Shown: piece by piece, positions 54,601 to 64,000 of the stretch
Layout of the letters: the number at the start of each line of letters is the position of its first letter
Numbering within the stretch: the first letter of the stretch is position 1
NCBI RefSeq assembly: GCF_900167975.1
Contig: NZ_FUZU01000004.1
Coordinates: forward strand, 62,001 to 126,000
Direction of reading: 5' to 3'
Length of the DNA: 64,000 nt
DNA from: Ohtaekwangia koreensis
Lineage (GTDB): Bacteria; Bacteroidota; Bacteroidia; Cytophagales; Cyclobacteriaceae
Notes under the pieces: model-generated
Database searches by the model: none
Told to the model about the DNA's origin: nothing
What the model saw: the letters and a program-made list of their open reading frames with translations, nothing else
Position numbers and translations under genes: made by a program

Positions 54601-54817
54601 GCAGTATGATAGTTTGCCATTCATGCCCATCGTAACGAAGTACGCCATCGCCATTTGCGACATATAATACACCATACTCACCTTGCGTCATCCCATAAGT
54701 CATTCCAGCTTTATATTCATCAGCAACATATCTGCGAATGAATAGCTGTTGCCCACATACATTCAAATGCAGCAGGCAAAACAACAAGCCCGTTACTCCG
54801 ATAAGAAATTTATTCAC
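51671..54817 (-). CDS. Two-component regulator propeller sensor histidine kinase
   Basis: 1048 aa from GTG 54815-54817, chosen for the signal peptide (LIGVTGLLFCLLHLNVCGQ). Residues about 25-640 are beta-propeller repeats of the regulator-propeller type (YGVLYVANGDGVLRYDGHEW, YIWTSHPNKGIYKLRL). A Y_Y_Y domain follows (KITYQHKLIGFDDKWSDWTS, YTFSVRAKDQYDRISKPV), then one membrane helix, a coiled coil, HisKA (SIVSHDLRGPVRQVQDVLDL) and HATPase_c (LVLRNLISNAIKF, GSGLGFSLCREFTERNG). Unlike the classical hybrid systems of Bacteroides it has no receiver or AraC domain. Such sensors often detect polysaccharide fragments, but the ligand here is unknown. It is upstream of, and probably co-transcribed with, the TPR kinase. 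Confidence 0.9.
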   Translation of the reverse strand: MNKFLIGVTGLLFCLLHLNVCGQQLFIRRYVADEYKAGMTYGMTQGEYGVLYVANGDGVLRYDGHEWQTIILPNHESPVGLSVDSVGRIYVSVPGDFGYMQKNDSGSYKYQSLVPLLPLKYQHVSTVNNIVQVGEYILFLSEDHLYVYTNGKIKVMDLSLGYPGIIKIHNHVYILREDALYIFKDGDFELSHFQIGNKSDIRSISGFSHNRFLVLDFNDRLWIVDPAADKTANKRLLLDNIGTYVKGAELYDVTFLDNGLIAIVAEGNIVFFREDGSVAHHIGPDVLRYIYLGEFFEDDAHNMWFACGREMLQICTSSPLSYYNDLNGIHHKIFSLGETGNFQYVGSGWGYYYREKGTTQFLPFHGVDGAGWSLYNIHNKLYAAHETGVWEVQGKTAVRLRDDQDGVSSICGFKNKPGRLIYAISYTPGIFLMEKKGDRWSKKKVKGFEANCNTVTADDERGYIWTSHPNKGIYKLRLNEAMDSVIESKFFDSRNGLPSNLNNKVYRLEASNKIVVATIEGIYTYNDKTERIEADKKINAALGPNFCIYTLAENQAGDIYFCGAIPHVKQTPGLLKKQSDGSFKLVLTPFNKVAKKIEELRVDVDVPILISRDGNVYFGDDLTLVKYDSKQKSFYDEPIYVAVKNVWAGDSLILKNKNDQSVNVPFTRNNFKFQFASFLLEDPEKITYQHKLIGFDDKWSDWTSSHEAIYTNLSQGSYTFSVRAKDQYDRISKPVTFSFYIHPPWYKTIWAYCADAILLAALMYFIAKVYTWRVRAQKIKLQQRVDLQNQELLAQNEELSAINEEVYSKNEAISDQAKELERLNFTKDKLFSIVSHDLRGPVRQVQDVLDLMDRNYISADEFQTMMPRLRENIRHTSNLTENLLYWARQQMDGLQVKASVFDLRVIVEENFRLFKSMAENKGIVLTNFVEPTLWVYADSDMMRLVLRNLISNAIKFTSNGGKIMIGYNRDQEYTMIFVEDTGTGLGKDEILMLFRNEQFTKYGTSGEKGSGLGFSLCREFTERNGGTITVESELDKGTKISFTMPNDA

Positions 54818-55051
54818 TTTCTGGCTATTAGGAACTCTATGAATTGATGTGACTTTATATTCAGTCTTTAAGCATGTAAGACGAGGTGCGTTTATCTGAC
54901 AACAAATAACTTAAATTCCCTACACTTTAGGATTACGTTTAATCATGCACATCCGTATCCGTATTTTTACTTAGATTCGGTCAAAACAACTATATAGATA
55001 GACTTTTTACTCTTCTTGAACGACCGTTTGGACAATCCAGCTGAAATGAAA

Positions 55052-55081
55052 TAAAAAAAGCCGACCGGTAAGATCAGCTTT
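55052..55081 (-). terminator. Terminator after copZ
   Basis: On the minus strand AAAGCTGATC, loop TTACC, GGTCGGCTTT form a 10-bp stem with two G-U pairs, followed by TTTTTTATTT. It begins 25 nt after the copZ stop. Confidence 0.75.
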
Positions 55082-55106
55082 CAGTAACAAAAATATACGT
55101 TATATA

Positions 55107-55313
55107 CTATACTTTCTCGGCTTTATAGCCAGCTTTTTCCAAAGCTTCTTTGACCTTGGCTTCGTTCGTATCTGCTGTCACCGTTAGTACCTTGGCAGGA
55201 TCGTTCAGATCTACTTCCCAGTTCTGTTCACCAACTGCGGCATCTAAATGTGGTGTGACTTTTTCCACACAGCCGGAACATTTTATGTTGGTTTTGAATT
55301 TAATTGCTTCCAT
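55107..55313 (-). CDS. copZ: Copper chaperone, heavy-metal-associated domain
   Basis: 68 aa, a single HMA domain. The metal-binding loop IKCSGCVEKVTP has Cys13 and Cys16 (CxxC), and the fold continues with WEVDLNDPAKVLTVTAD and VKEALEKAGYKAEKV. CopZ-type proteins carry Cu(I) in the cytosol and pass it to the P-type ATPase. It lies 119 nt downstream of copA on the same strand and is followed by its own terminator. Confidence 0.85.
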   Translation of the reverse strand: MEAIKFKTNIKCSGCVEKVTPHLDAAVGEQNWEVDLNDPAKVLTVTADTNEAKVKEALEKAGYKAEKV

Positions 55314-55432
55314 ATCGATTTTAATTTTAAACTTCTATACATACAAGAAACGAAATACAATGGTTTTCGATTTATATTATCCTAAGAAAGGTTTATATAA
55401 TTTATGAACCGATGTCCAATACTCTCCACCAT

Positions 55433-57685
55433 TTAAAGTTTTACAGCTTTAAGCCGCAAACTGTTTCCCACAACGCTTACGGAGCTTAGCGCCATGGCTG
55501 CACCAGCGATCATTGGATCCAGTAAAAAACCGTTCACAGGATAAAGAACACCCGCGGCTAAAGGTATACCGATCACGTTATAGATAAAAGCCCAGAATAA
55601 ATTTTGCCTTATACCCCGTACCGTTTTAATGGATAGATTCAATGCTTTCGTAATCAATTGCAGGTCTGAAGTGATCAGCGTCATCTTGGCTACATCCATG
55701 GCTATATCCGAGCCCTTGCCCATAGCGATACTCACGTCAGCCTGCGCTAATGCTTGCGAGTCGTTTATACCATCGCCTACCATCGCTACAATCTTTCCAT
55801 TTTGCTGAAGTTGTTTTACAAAGGAAGCTTTATCATTGGGAAGAACCTCCGCGCGATACTGCTTCACTCCTACTTGCGCTGCAACGGCTTTAGCGGTTTG
55901 TTCGTTATCACCTGTTAACATATATACATCAACGCCTTTCTCCTGAAGGGACCGTATGGCAGCGGCTGACGTCACTTTTACTTTATCCGCGATTGCTACT
56001 ATAGCCAATATATTTTTATCATCAGAAAAATATACTACCGTCTTCGCCTCAGCCTGGAACTTCGAAGCTGAATCAGCGATCGCCGCACTGACGTTGATTC
56101 CATTTTCATCCATCAATTTCCGATTGCCAATAAAATACGTTGTATTCAGATGACTTCCTTTGACTCCACGCGCTGTAAGGCTTTCAAATTTTTCAATTAC
56201 TATACTCTGTATATTTTCCTCCTTTAGTTTATTAACTACTGCATCGGCTAAAGGGTGTTCTGATTTTGCTTCCAATGCGAACAGGATTTTCTTATATATA
56301 CTTTGATCCTCGCTTTCCACTTTCCATACTATATCTGTTACAATTGGTTTCCCCTCGGTGATCGTGCCGGTCTTATCGAGGATGATCGCGTTTACACGGT
56401 GCGCCAGCTCAAGACTTTCTGCATCCTTGATGAGTATATTATTTTCTGCACCTTTACCAACGCCTACCATGATCGCAGTAGGAGTTGCCAGCCCCAATGC
56501 ACAAGGACACGCAATGACCAGGACGGTAACTGAAGTGAGTAATGCATGTGTGAAAGCATTGCCGCCACCAGCAATCATCCAGGTAATAAAGGTAACGATG
56601 GCAATACCGATCACAACCGGTACAAATATACCGGCAATCTTATCGACTAGTTTTTGTACAGGGGCCTTGCTGCCTTGTGCTTCCTGCACCATCTTAATAA
56701 TGTGTGCCAGGATTGTATCGCCTCCTACTTTCTTCGCCTCGAACTGAAAACTTCCCTTCTGATTTACGGTGCCAGCAAAAATCCTATCACCGCTCTTTTT
56801 CTCTACCGGTATAGGTTCTCCGGAAATCATACTCTCATCTACAAAGGAAGAACCTGAAGTAACCATGCCATCAACCGGAATTCTTTCACCAGGTCGAACA
56901 ATGAGCGTATTACCGACCTTCACCTGGGATATCGATAATTCCTGTTCATGTCCATCTACAATTACGCGAACTGTTTTCGGTTGCAGTCCCATCAGCTTTT
57001 TTATAGCAGACGATGTATTGGATTTTGCTCGTTCTTCAAGTAATTTTCCAAGCGATATAAACGCTATTACAACCGCAGCTGCTTCATAGTATACATGTGC
57101 ATGCAAACCACGTGCGTGCCAAAACTCCGGAAAAAAAGTATTAAACGCGCTGAATAAAAATGCAATACCGGTCGATAAAGCAACCAGTGTATCCATATTC
57201 GCTTTACCATGTTTAGCTTGCTTCCAGGCATTGATAAAAAAATTTCTTCCCAGGTAAAAAACCACTGGAGCCGACAGGATCATCGATATATAGGTTGCAT
57301 ATGGAAGATCCATGAAGAACATTCCAAGAATCACAACAGGAAATGCAAGTATAGATGACCAGATTGTACGATTCTTTATTTCTTCATAATGCTTTCGTTG
57401 TGCTTCTTCCTTTACAGCCTGTGGATCTTCAACATCTACCACCAGGTCATAACCAATAGACCGCACTGCATTTTGAAGATCTACAGGTTTGGCGAGGTGT
57501 TCATCGTATTCAACCCACGCAGATTGATTCGCGAAATTTACTCCTGCATTTTGTACACCCGGGGCCGATTTCAACATCGACTCTACACTCACGGCACAAG
57601 CCGCGCATGTCATTTCCAAAACCGGAAATGTGTTGCGGACGACCTTTGCGTTTTTATTTTTAATTGTAAGACTATCGACTGACAT
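55433..57685 (-). CDS. copA: Cu(I)-exporting P1B-type ATPase
   Basis: 750 aa from ATG 57685. The N-terminal HMA domain has [13 protein letters not shown] (Cys27, Cys30). Two pairs of helices precede the actuator domain ([17 protein letters not shown]). The intramembrane copper site [13 protein letters not shown] is in TM6 near residue 393. The phosphorylation motif is DKTGTITEG, the nucleotide domain has [10 protein letters not shown], and the hinge is [20 protein letters not shown]. The C-terminal pair of helices ends with [14 protein letters not shown], with the Met and Ser typical of Cu(I) pumps. It exports Cu(I) across the inner membrane. No CueR/CsoR-type regulator lies nearby. Confidence 0.93.
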   Translation of the reverse strand: MSVDSLTIKNKNAKVVRNTFPVLEMTCAACAVSVESMLKSAPGVQNAGVNFANQSAWVEYDEHLAKPVDLQNAVRSIGYDLVVDVEDPQAVKEEAQRKHYEEIKNRTIWSSILAFPVVILGMFFMDLPYATYISMILSAPVVFYLGRNFFINAWKQAKHGKANMDTLVALSTGIAFLFSAFNTFFPEFWHARGLHAHVYYEAAAVVIAFISLGKLLEERAKSNTSSAIKKLMGLQPKTVRVIVDGHEQELSISQVKVGNTLIVRPGERIPVDGMVTSGSSFVDESMISGEPIPVEKKSGDRIFAGTVNQKGSFQFEAKKVGGDTILAHIIKMVQEAQGSKAPVQKLVDKIAGIFVPVVIGIAIVTFITWMIAGGGNAFTHALLTSVTVLVIACPCALGLATPTAIMVGVGKGAENNILIKDAESLELAHRVNAIILDKTGTITEGKPIVTDIVWKVESEDQSIYKKILFALEAKSEHPLADAVVNKLKEENIQSIVIEKFESLTARGVKGSHLNTTYFIGNRKLMDENGINVSAAIADSASKFQAEAKTVVYFSDDKNILAIVAIADKVKVTSAAAIRSLQEKGVDVYMLTGDNEQTAKAVAAQVGVKQYRAEVLPNDKASFVKQLQQNGKIVAMVGDGINDSQALAQADVSIAMGKGSDIAMDVAKMTLITSDLQLITKALNLSIKTVRGIRQNLFWAFIYNVIGIPLAAGVLYPVNGFLLDPMIAGAAMALSSVSVVGNSLRLKAVKL

Positions 57686-57721
57686 GATTTCAAATACTTT
57701 AAATCAACATTTGCTACACAA

Positions 57722-57729
57722 CAAATATA
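57722..57729 (-). promoter_or_regulatory. Candidate -7 element of copA
   Basis: TATATTTG on the minus strand fits TAnnTTTG exactly and would start transcription about 30 nt before copA. No well-spaced -33 element is evident, so the promoter may need an activator. Confidence 0.4.
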
Positions 57730-57802
57730 CTGTGTGCAGCTCTGTTAAGTTTTATACAATAACAGCTTTGATTTATATCATTTCATATCGAAGAGACCAT
57801 GC

Positions 57803-59509
57803 TTATACAGATAACTCAAATGCAAACAACGATCCTTTCCCAAGATCACTCTCCACTGTGATCTTTCCACCTTGCGATTCAATAAACTCTTTCGAGATTG
57901 ACAGGCCAAGTCCCGTACCGGATGGCGTACCCGGTACTTGAAAAAACTTTTCGAATAAACGGTTTTTAAACTTTGCTTCTATACCCGAACCGAAATCCTG
58001 AACAGAGAACACTATAGCATTCTGCTGACGATGGCATCGGAGAATGATCTCTCCGCCTTCCGGGCTATAGCGAATGGCATTGGTTAGTAAATTTATAAGT
58101 ACCCATGTAGTCTTGTCCATATCTGCATGAACATTATCAACACTCTCGGCAATGTCTACCGTGATGGCTACACGCTTTCGTTCCGCTTGAAATTTTATTG
58201 CCGCCTGCGCATATTCAATAATCTCCCGTGGACTCACCGACCGGATATTAAGCTTTATATTTCCCGTTTCGACTTGCGCCAGGTCAAGCAACTCATGCGT
58301 AATTTTAGATAGCCGGTTAATCTCATCCAACATAGTCTCAGTGATACTTCCCTGTTCACTGTTCAGCTCTCCAACCCGTTTATCACGCAACAACTTCGTA
58401 CACATTTGCAGTGAAGCGATAGGAGTTTTCAATTCGTGAGATATAGTTGCGATAAAATTAGTCTTGGCAAGATCAAGCTCCTTGTACGGTGTAACATTTT
58501 TCAGAAGCAACACCTGTCCTATAATCGCGACATTCTTTTCACCGGTAGGTATATATTGCACCGTGATGTTCTCTTTCGAAAAATAATTTTCCTTTCCGTC
58601 CAAAACGATCTTGATAATATTACTTTCAGTATCTTTTGTTGGTCCTTCGCGAATCAGATTTCGAAGCAGATCATTCTCAACGGCAACATCCGGAGCGTAA
58701 CGTCCCACGAGTTGTTCCTTTGGTATATTTAAAAATGCCAGCGCTTGGTCATTTGCAAAAACAATTTTCTTTCGTTCATCCAGTCCAAGCACAGGATCAG
58801 TCATACGGTTAATGATCGCCTCGATACGTCTCTTTTCAAAAATTACACGCGCCAGGTTACTGTGCTCATACTCATCAAGCTTCTCCGCCATTCGGTTGAA
58901 AGCCTGTGCGAGTTCCTCAAATTCATCCTTCCGATCAAAATGCAATCGCTCCTCATAATTTTTATCAGCGATGGATTTTATACTGTTGGTAAGTTGTATA
59001 ATGGGATTGGCTACATATCCCGGAAAGTTCACAATGAAGGTGAACGCCAGAATAGCAAACACGGAAAGGATTATAACGACATAGGTAGACGCACGCGATG
59101 CTGTAGCTTGGGCAACTTCATTTTTACGGATGATCGCGCTCAGGTTTATATCCTGTATAGCCAATGCCGTGGCACGCAATTGTTCCAGCACTATACTATC
59201 ATTTTCCGCCACTCTGTATTTCTCGAAAATGCTCCGCAGCTTTATAGTCAACTCCCGTTCTCCGGGCTCTGTAATGTTTGATTCCTGCCGTAAAATGTTT
59301 TGTTCAATTGAATCAACCGAGAAAGCTTTGCTGCCATTGGTCAGTGCAAGAATCCGCTTGGTATACTGAAGTGTTTCATAATTATTGCGAATGATATTTT
59401 GTGTGTCCCCCGCCAACTCATGCAAGTAGTGTAAACCTATACCACCGATTGTAAGAATCGCTGCAAACAGAAATGCTACACCCAGCGCCACCTTGGTTTT
59501 TATACTCAT
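57803..59509 (-). CDS. HAMP/PAS sensor histidine kinase coupled to kdpD
   Basis: 568 aa. TM1 (VALGVAFLFAAILTIGGIGL) and TM2 (YVVIILSVFAILAFTFIV) flank a helical periplasmic domain. HAMP follows (NPIIQLTNSIKSIADKNYEE), then a PAS domain (RRIEAIINRMTDPVLGLDER), HisKA (FIATISHELKTPIASLQMCT) and HATPase_c (LINLLTNAIRYSPEGGE, GTGLGLSISKEFIESQGG). Its start overlaps the end of the KdpD-like gene by 4 nt (ATGA). The overlap suggests this kinase supplies the transmitter half missing from that protein. A KdpE-type regulator is not in the window. Confidence 0.88.
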   Translation of the reverse strand: MSIKTKVALGVAFLFAAILTIGGIGLHYLHELAGDTQNIIRNNYETLQYTKRILALTNGSKAFSVDSIEQNILRQESNITEPGERELTIKLRSIFEKYRVAENDSIVLEQLRATALAIQDINLSAIIRKNEVAQATASRASTYVVIILSVFAILAFTFIVNFPGYVANPIIQLTNSIKSIADKNYEERLHFDRKDEFEELAQAFNRMAEKLDEYEHSNLARVIFEKRRIEAIINRMTDPVLGLDERKKIVFANDQALAFLNIPKEQLVGRYAPDVAVENDLLRNLIREGPTKDTESNIIKIVLDGKENYFSKENITVQYIPTGEKNVAIIGQVLLLKNVTPYKELDLAKTNFIATISHELKTPIASLQMCTKLLRDKRVGELNSEQGSITETMLDEINRLSKITHELLDLAQVETGNIKLNIRSVSPREIIEYAQAAIKFQAERKRVAITVDIAESVDNVHADMDKTTWVLINLLTNAIRYSPEGGEIILRCHRQQNAIVFSVQDFGSGIEAKFKNRLFEKFFQVPGTPSGTGLGLSISKEFIESQGGKITVESDLGKGSLFAFELSV

Positions 59510-60636
59510 GACAGAATGATTAGATCGGTATCCGAATTGGAAAGTTTGTTCAAAAGTTGGTTAAATGTATTGGTTTTCAAAATTACTTGCCAAAGATGAA
59601 AGTGTGGTTTGCCGATGCACACAGTCGTGATCTGCTTTTCATCAACAATCTTTACCATGGTTGCCGGTATATTTTTACTCCTTACCTGTAGCACTTCTGC
59701 ACCAAGCTCCGTTGCTAATTTTAAATTATTGATCAGGTGCCGCTGTACCGAAAGCTTAATACGATTGGCATCCTCTCGGGGCACCTGCACATAGAGTACA
59801 TACCATTTCGAATTATAGTAGCTCGCCAGTCGTGCTGTTTTACGAATGATCATCCGCGCAGTTTCATGATTACTGCTGATGCAAGCGAGAAAGCGCTCAT
59901 GCCGGAGTCTGATGTCGATCGCTACTTCCGTATCAACCTTTCGCTCTACTTGTGAAGCAACTTCTTTTAGTGCAAGCTCACGAAGTTGAAGTATCTTTTC
60001 AGGCTTAAAGAAATTCCGGAGTGCCACCTCTACTTTATCAGGATGGTATATTTTGCCTTCCTTTAGTCTTGCAATCAATTCGTCTGCTGTGAGGTCTATA
60101 TTTACAACCTCATCGGCCATTTGCAATACTTTATCCGGAACACGTTCGCTTACTTGTATACCGGTAATTTTGTGAACTTCCTCATTTATACTTTCAATAT
60201 GCTGGATATTCAAGGCACTGATCACGTTGATGCCTGATTCCAGTATATCGATGACATCCTGCCAGCGCTTTTCGTTCTTTCCCCCGGGAATGTTAGAATG
60301 TGCCAGCTCATCTACAATAACAACTTCAGGGTGCTGACTCAGGATGGATTGAACATCCATCTCTTCCAACTCCTTGCCCTTATAGAAAACCTTTTTTCGT
60401 TCTATACAGGGAAGCCCTTCTGCCAACGCTGCGGTCTCGGCACGGTTATGCGTTTCTATATACCCGATCTTTACATTCACGCGGTTCTTTAAAAGACTGT
60501 GCGCTTCCTGCAGCATCCGATATGTTTTGCCTACACCGGCACTCATGCCAATGTATACTTTAAACTTGCCACGCTTTGATTTGCGGATAAGATTAAGAAA
60601 ATGCTCAACCGACTTTTCTTTCTCCTGGTCTTTCAT
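59506..60636 (-). CDS. kdpD: KdpD N-terminal sensor protein (KdpD + Usp domains only)
   Basis: 376 aa. The KdpD domain has Walker A VYIGMSAGVGKTYRMLQEA near residue 30, ETHNRAETAALAEGLP and Walker B VVIVDELAHSNIPGGKNEKR. A Usp-like domain follows from about 245 (RFLACISSNHETARMIIRKT, TTVCIGKPHFHLWQV). Full KdpD of about 900 aa goes on with four membrane helices and a kinase; here the protein stops after Usp. The next gene encodes a complete kinase with its own membrane helices and overlaps by 4 nt. In known systems this domain senses cytoplasmic K+ or c-di-AMP state; that is inferred here. Confidence 0.88.
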   Translation of the reverse strand: MKDQEKEKSVEHFLNLIRKSKRGKFKVYIGMSAGVGKTYRMLQEAHSLLKNRVNVKIGYIETHNRAETAALAEGLPCIERKKVFYKGKELEEMDVQSILSQHPEVVIVDELAHSNIPGGKNEKRWQDVIDILESGINVISALNIQHIESINEEVHKITGIQVSERVPDKVLQMADEVVNIDLTADELIARLKEGKIYHPDKVEVALRNFFKPEKILQLRELALKEVASQVERKVDTEVAIDIRLRHERFLACISSNHETARMIIRKTARLASYYNSKWYVLYVQVPREDANRIKLSVQRHLINNLKLATELGAEVLQVRSKNIPATMVKIVDEKQITTVCIGKPHFHLWQVILKTNTFNQLLNKLSNSDTDLIILS

Positions 60637-60667
60637 AGATCTTATAAAAGCAAGTACTAAAATATAG

Positions 60668-61237
60668 CTATTTCATTTGATCGAGTGCAATGTTTAGTTC
60701 AAGAACGTTTACAGTTTCTATTCCAAACACACCGAACCATGGCCTATGAGTATATTTATGCAACAGGGTATTTAGTCTTTCTTTAGGTATACCTCTGATC
60801 TTTGCAATGCGCTCTACCTGTATATGGGCAGCGCCCGGAGAGAGATGAGGATCGAGTCCGCTGCCCGAAGCAGTTACCAGCTCTGTTGGAATCTGGTCTC
60901 TTTTTACAGCAGGATTGTGTAACAGGAAAGTGTCTATGCGCGCCTGAACCTGTAGAAGATATTCCGGATTGCCAGCACCTTTGTTGCTACCACCTGAACC
61001 TGCTGCATTATAGTTTACGGCAGAAGGACGCGACCAGAAATATTTATCGACTGTAAAGGCTTGCCCTATATTTGCAAATCCATACTGCTGCGAGTTACCA
61101 CCATAGAATATTATTTTACCTTTACCTTGATTCGGAGCAACTTGCGCAACAGCCCACACTGCAGCTGTATATATACCGCAAAAGAAAACAAGACAGCAAA
61201 GGCTTAACAGTATAGCGGGGAAATTTTGATTTTTCAT
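60668..61237 (-). CDS. kdpC: K+-transporting ATPase subunit KdpC
   Basis: 189 aa. One N-terminal membrane helix (AILLSLCCLVFFCGIYTAAV) is followed by the KdpC periplasmic domain with GKIIFYGGNSQQYGFANIGQ, FWSRPSAVNYNAAGSGGSN and VTASGSGLDPHLSPGAAHIQ. The SGSGLDPH(L/I)SP motif is diagnostic. KdpC stabilises the KdpFABC complex and raises ATP affinity. It lies between kdpB (5 nt) and kdpD (31 nt). Confidence 0.95.
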   Translation of the reverse strand: MKNQNFPAILLSLCCLVFFCGIYTAAVWAVAQVAPNQGKGKIIFYGGNSQQYGFANIGQAFTVDKYFWSRPSAVNYNAAGSGGSNKGAGNPEYLLQVQARIDTFLLHNPAVKRDQIPTELVTASGSGLDPHLSPGAAHIQVERIAKIRGIPKERLNTLLHKYTHRPWFGVFGIETVNVLELNIALDQMK

Positions 61238-61242
61238 ATTCG

Positions 61243-63309
61243 TTAGAGGATTGTTGATATCAATACATCAATAAGCTTTATTCCCAGGAAAGGGACTATA
61301 ATTCCACCCAATCCATAGATGAGAAGATTTCTGCGAAGCAATGCCGCGGCTCCTATAGGTTTATACGACACACCTCGTAACGCCAGGGGTATCAGCAACG
61401 GAATAATAATAGCGTTGAAAATTATCGCAGAAAGAATTGCGCTCTGCGGACTGTTCAACTGCATGATATTCATGCTCTGCAAAGCTGGTATAGAAGTAAT
61501 AAAGAGTGCGGGTACTATAGCAAAATATTTTGCGACATCATTCGCTATACTAAAGGTGGTGAGTGTTCCTCGTGTCATCAGCAACTGTTTGCCGATCTCT
61601 ACTACTTCAATAAGTTTGGTAGGATCATTATCGAGGTCAACCATATTACCGGCCTCCTTGGCTGCTGCTGTACCGCTGTTCATAGCTACACCCACATCCG
61701 CTTGCGCTAGTGCCGGAGCATCGTTGGTTCCATCGCCCATCATCGCCACCAGCTTTCCACTTGCCTGCTCTTTTTTAATATACTCCATTTTGTCTTCAGG
61801 CTTGGCTTCCGCTATAAAATCGTCTACGCCAGCTTTTTCCGCTATGTATTTAGCAGTTAACGGATTGTCGCCCGTTACCATAACAGTCTTCACTCCCATC
61901 TTGCGCAAGCGTTCGAATCGTTCACGAATACCGGGCTTGACTATATCTTGTAATTCAATTGCGCCTGCAACGCTATTATTTTGAGACACCACGAGTGGCG
62001 TACCGCCATTGGATGATATCTTCTCCACTATATTCTTTATATCGGCGGGAAAAGTATTGTTTGCTATCTCAACCAGTTTCTTAATTGCATCATAAGCACC
62101 TTTACGAATACTGCGGTCCTCCAAATCTATACCGGAAGTACGCGTCTCCGCAGAAAATTTTATAATGCGCGATTGCGGCAGCCCCAACGTCAGATCGGCA
62201 GTACTTCCCAACATGGCCGGATGGCGGAATCCTTTAATGGCGGCAAGCTCAATGATCGATTTACCTTCCGGGGTTTCATCGGACAGTGAAGCAATGGTGG
62301 CACATTCAATCAGGTCATCTTCAGATATACCTTCTGCAGGATAAAAGTTTGTTGCCTTGCGATTACCAATGGTTATCGTCCCTGTCTTGTCAAGCAAAAT
62401 GGTATCGAGGTCACCGGCGGTCTCTACTGCTTTACCAGATTTCGTTATCACATTTGCGCGTAGCGCACGATCCATACCTGCTATACCTATAGCGGAGAGC
62501 AGTCCGCCTATAGTAGTTGGAATCAGGCAAACAAACAACGAAATAAAAGCCGCTATCGTAATGGGAGTATTCGCATAGAGTGAAAAAGGCTGGAGGGTTA
62601 CACATACGATGATGAAGATGAGCGTAAAGCCTGCCAGTAAAATTGTTAATGCCGTTTCGTTCGGTGTCTTTTGGCGTGACGCATTTTCTACCAAAGAGAT
62701 CATCTTATCAAGAAAGCTCTCACCAGGCTTAGACGTCACAATTACTTTAATCCGATCAGACAATACTTTTGTACCTCCGGTCACGGAAGATTTATCACCA
62801 CCGGATTCACGAATGACGGGCGCAGATTCCCCCGTGATCGCGCTTTCATCTATCGTTGCTATACCTTCTATAATCTCGCCATCGGCAGGTATAGTATCAC
62901 CAACCTCACAAATGAACACATCACCTTTTTTCAACTGACTGGATGATCGTGTGGTGATGATACCATTGTCGTCAATGACCTTCGCGGGTGTTTCTTCACG
63001 CGTCTTGCGAAGTGAGTCAGCTTGTGCTTTACCACGTGCTTCCGCTATAGCTTCGGCAAAATTTGCAAACAGGACGGTGAGTAGCAGAATCAAAAAGATC
63101 GCAAAGTTATATGCAAAGCTACCTTGGGAGTTTTCACCTGCAAGCACCCAGATGCAAACCACCAGCATTACCGCTGTCCCGATTTCTACAGTGAACATCA
63201 CCGGGTTCTTAACTAAAATTCGTGGATTCAATTTTATGATTGACTGCCTCAACGCTTCATTTACAAGCGCTCTCTGAAACAGTGGTGTCTTTCTTTCTCG
63301 TGTAGACAT
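61243..63309 (-). CDS. kdpB: K+-transporting ATPase catalytic subunit KdpB
   Basis: 688 aa from ATG 63307-63309 ([12 protein letters not shown]). The open frame reaches 63399, but that start would overlap kdpA and add atypical residues. P-type ATPase motifs: actuator [19 protein letters not shown], phosphorylation motif [18 protein letters not shown], hinge [20 protein letters not shown]. Membrane helices and the C-terminal [20 protein letters not shown] are as in KdpB. It hydrolyses ATP to drive high-affinity K+ uptake through KdpA. Confidence 0.95.
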   Translation of the reverse strand: MSTRERKTPLFQRALVNEALRQSIIKLNPRILVKNPVMFTVEIGTAVMLVVCIWVLAGENSQGSFAYNFAIFLILLLTVLFANFAEAIAEARGKAQADSLRKTREETPAKVIDDNGIITTRSSSQLKKGDVFICEVGDTIPADGEIIEGIATIDESAITGESAPVIRESGGDKSSVTGGTKVLSDRIKVIVTSKPGESFLDKMISLVENASRQKTPNETALTILLAGFTLIFIIVCVTLQPFSLYANTPITIAAFISLFVCLIPTTIGGLLSAIGIAGMDRALRANVITKSGKAVETAGDLDTILLDKTGTITIGNRKATNFYPAEGISEDDLIECATIASLSDETPEGKSIIELAAIKGFRHPAMLGSTADLTLGLPQSRIIKFSAETRTSGIDLEDRSIRKGAYDAIKKLVEIANNTFPADIKNIVEKISSNGGTPLVVSQNNSVAGAIELQDIVKPGIRERFERLRKMGVKTVMVTGDNPLTAKYIAEKAGVDDFIAEAKPEDKMEYIKKEQASGKLVAMMGDGTNDAPALAQADVGVAMNSGTAAAKEAGNMVDLDNDPTKLIEVVEIGKQLLMTRGTLTTFSIANDVAKYFAIVPALFITSIPALQSMNIMQLNSPQSAILSAIIFNAIIIPLLIPLALRGVSYKPIGAAALLRRNLLIYGLGGIIVPFLGIKLIDVLISTIL

Positions 63310-63331
63310 ATATATAGTATTTTTAAAATAA

Positions 63332-64000
63332 TCAGGCAATGCTGAAATATTCAGCAATGGGTCCAAGGGCCAGGGCTGTAAAGAATGACAAGGCGACAAG
63401 AATGGCGATGACTGCGAGCACCATTACACCGAACGTTGCAGTATCAGCTTTAAGGGTACCTGCACTTTCCGGTATATATTTCTTTTCAGCGAGGATTCCG
63501 GCAATTGCTATAGGGCCAATGATGGGGATAAACCTTGCAAGCAGCATAATGATGCCACAGGATATATTCCACCAAGGTGTGTTGTCACCCAATCCTTCAA
63601 AGCCACTTCCATTGTTAGCCGAAGCGGAAGTATATTCGTATAGCATTTCTGAAAATCCGTGATACCCTGGATTATTCAACCATGCATAGTCGGGATGTAC
63701 ATATATCAAATAGGAAGACATTGCCGTGCCAGCAAGAATGAGAAAAGGATGTAGCAGGAATACCAGCATGGCGATCTTCATTTCACGCACTTCAATTTTC
63801 TTCCCGAGAAACTCCGGTGTTCGTCCTACCATCAGCCCTGAAATAAATACGGCGATAATAATGAAAATATAAAAATTCAGAAGCCCTACACCTTTACCTC
63901 CGTAAAAAGCATTGATCTGCATCCCCAACATGGTAAACATACCGGAGAGTGGAGTGAGGCTGTCGTGCATGGAATTTATCGAACCATTGGAAGTACAGGT
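63332..64000 (-). CDS. kdpA: K+-transporting ATPase channel subunit KdpA, C-terminal part (runs off the right edge)
   Basis: The frame is open from the right edge ([19 protein letters not shown]) to the stop at 63332. The SNGS.NSMHDS.TP.GG motif belongs to a K+-selectivity loop of KdpA. Further signatures are [40 protein letters not shown] and [19 protein letters not shown]. About 223 codons of a protein of roughly 560 aa are present. It is the first gene seen of the kdpABCD order; the start and promoter lie beyond the window. Confidence 0.95.
   Translation of the reverse strand, partial: TCTSNGSINSMHDSLTPLSGMFTMLGMQINAFYGGKGVGLLNFYIFIIIAVFISGLMVGRTPEFLGKKIEVREMKIAMLVFLLHPFLILAGTAMSSYLIYVHPDYAWLNNPGYHGFSEMLYEYTSASANNGSGFEGLGDNTPWWNISCGIIMLLARFIPIIGPIAIAGILAEKKYIPESAGTLKADTATFGVMVLAVIAILVALSFFTALALGPIAEYFSIA

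Noticed and set aside
63310-63399. Upstream extension of kdpB to 63399
   Set aside because: It overlaps kdpA and adds residues unlike any KdpB N-terminus; ATG 63309 gives the usual start and length.

Overview
The window looks like a Bacteroidota chromosome segment, probably of the Cytophagales kind. The grounds are the Bacteroides-type tra operon (DUF4134/DUF4133/TraG/TraJ/TraK/TraM/TraN), DUF6443-type YD-repeat proteins, an IntDOT-like integrase, A-rich leaders without Shine-Dalgarno sequences, and TAnnTTTG-type -7 elements. The species cannot be fixed from the sequence alone.

Layout. 1-2377 (minus): N-terminal part of a large secreted YD-repeat protein running off the left edge. 2378-3944: AT-rich spacer with several hairpins. 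3945-5744: protein made only of nine helicase-associated (HA) repeats. 5.8-9.3 kb: small membrane proteins mixed with start-less or frameshifted gene remnants. 9.3-21.4 kb (plus): compact mating-pair-formation operon (traE, traF, traG, traI-like triplet, traJ, traK, traL-like, traM, traN) with an attenuator-like leader before traN and two terminators after it. No relaxase, coupling protein or ParA lies in the window, so the conjugative element is either completed to the left or decayed.

21.9-40.8 kb (minus): a polymorphic-toxin locus. Reading 5' to 3' it is an OmpH/Skp-like chaperone, a lipoprotein, a 1993-aa YD protein, a 1079-aa YD protein, a 1470-aa lectin/LRR/YD protein ending in a GHH-type HNH nuclease toxin, a SUKH immunity protein, then three exported proteins of unknown function. 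41.3-45.2 kb (minus): orphan immunity-like genes, a DEDDh exonuclease and fragments (a frameshifted gene, a NUMOD4-type N-terminus). 45.6-48.4 kb: two large inverted repeats, a RadC-like JAB protein and a tyrosine integrase, which end the accessory region.

48.4-64 kb (minus) looks like stable chromosome: tRNA-Ser(GCT), a four-helix-bundle gene, tRNA-Arg(TCT), tRNA-Pro(TGG) and a terminator; two sensor kinases without response regulators; a copper module (copZ, copA); and a potassium-transport locus kdpA-kdpB-kdpC-kdpD in which KdpD is split into a sensor-only protein and a separate HAMP/PAS histidine kinase.

The strongest candidate for something undescribed is the 25.3-40.8 kb operon: a Tc/Rhs-like shell divided over three polypeptides, with its own periplasmic chaperone and lipoprotein. 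Other leads are the helicase-free HA-repeat protein, the traN leader, the two long inverted repeats beside the integrase, and an unusual excess of TATA words inside coding regions.
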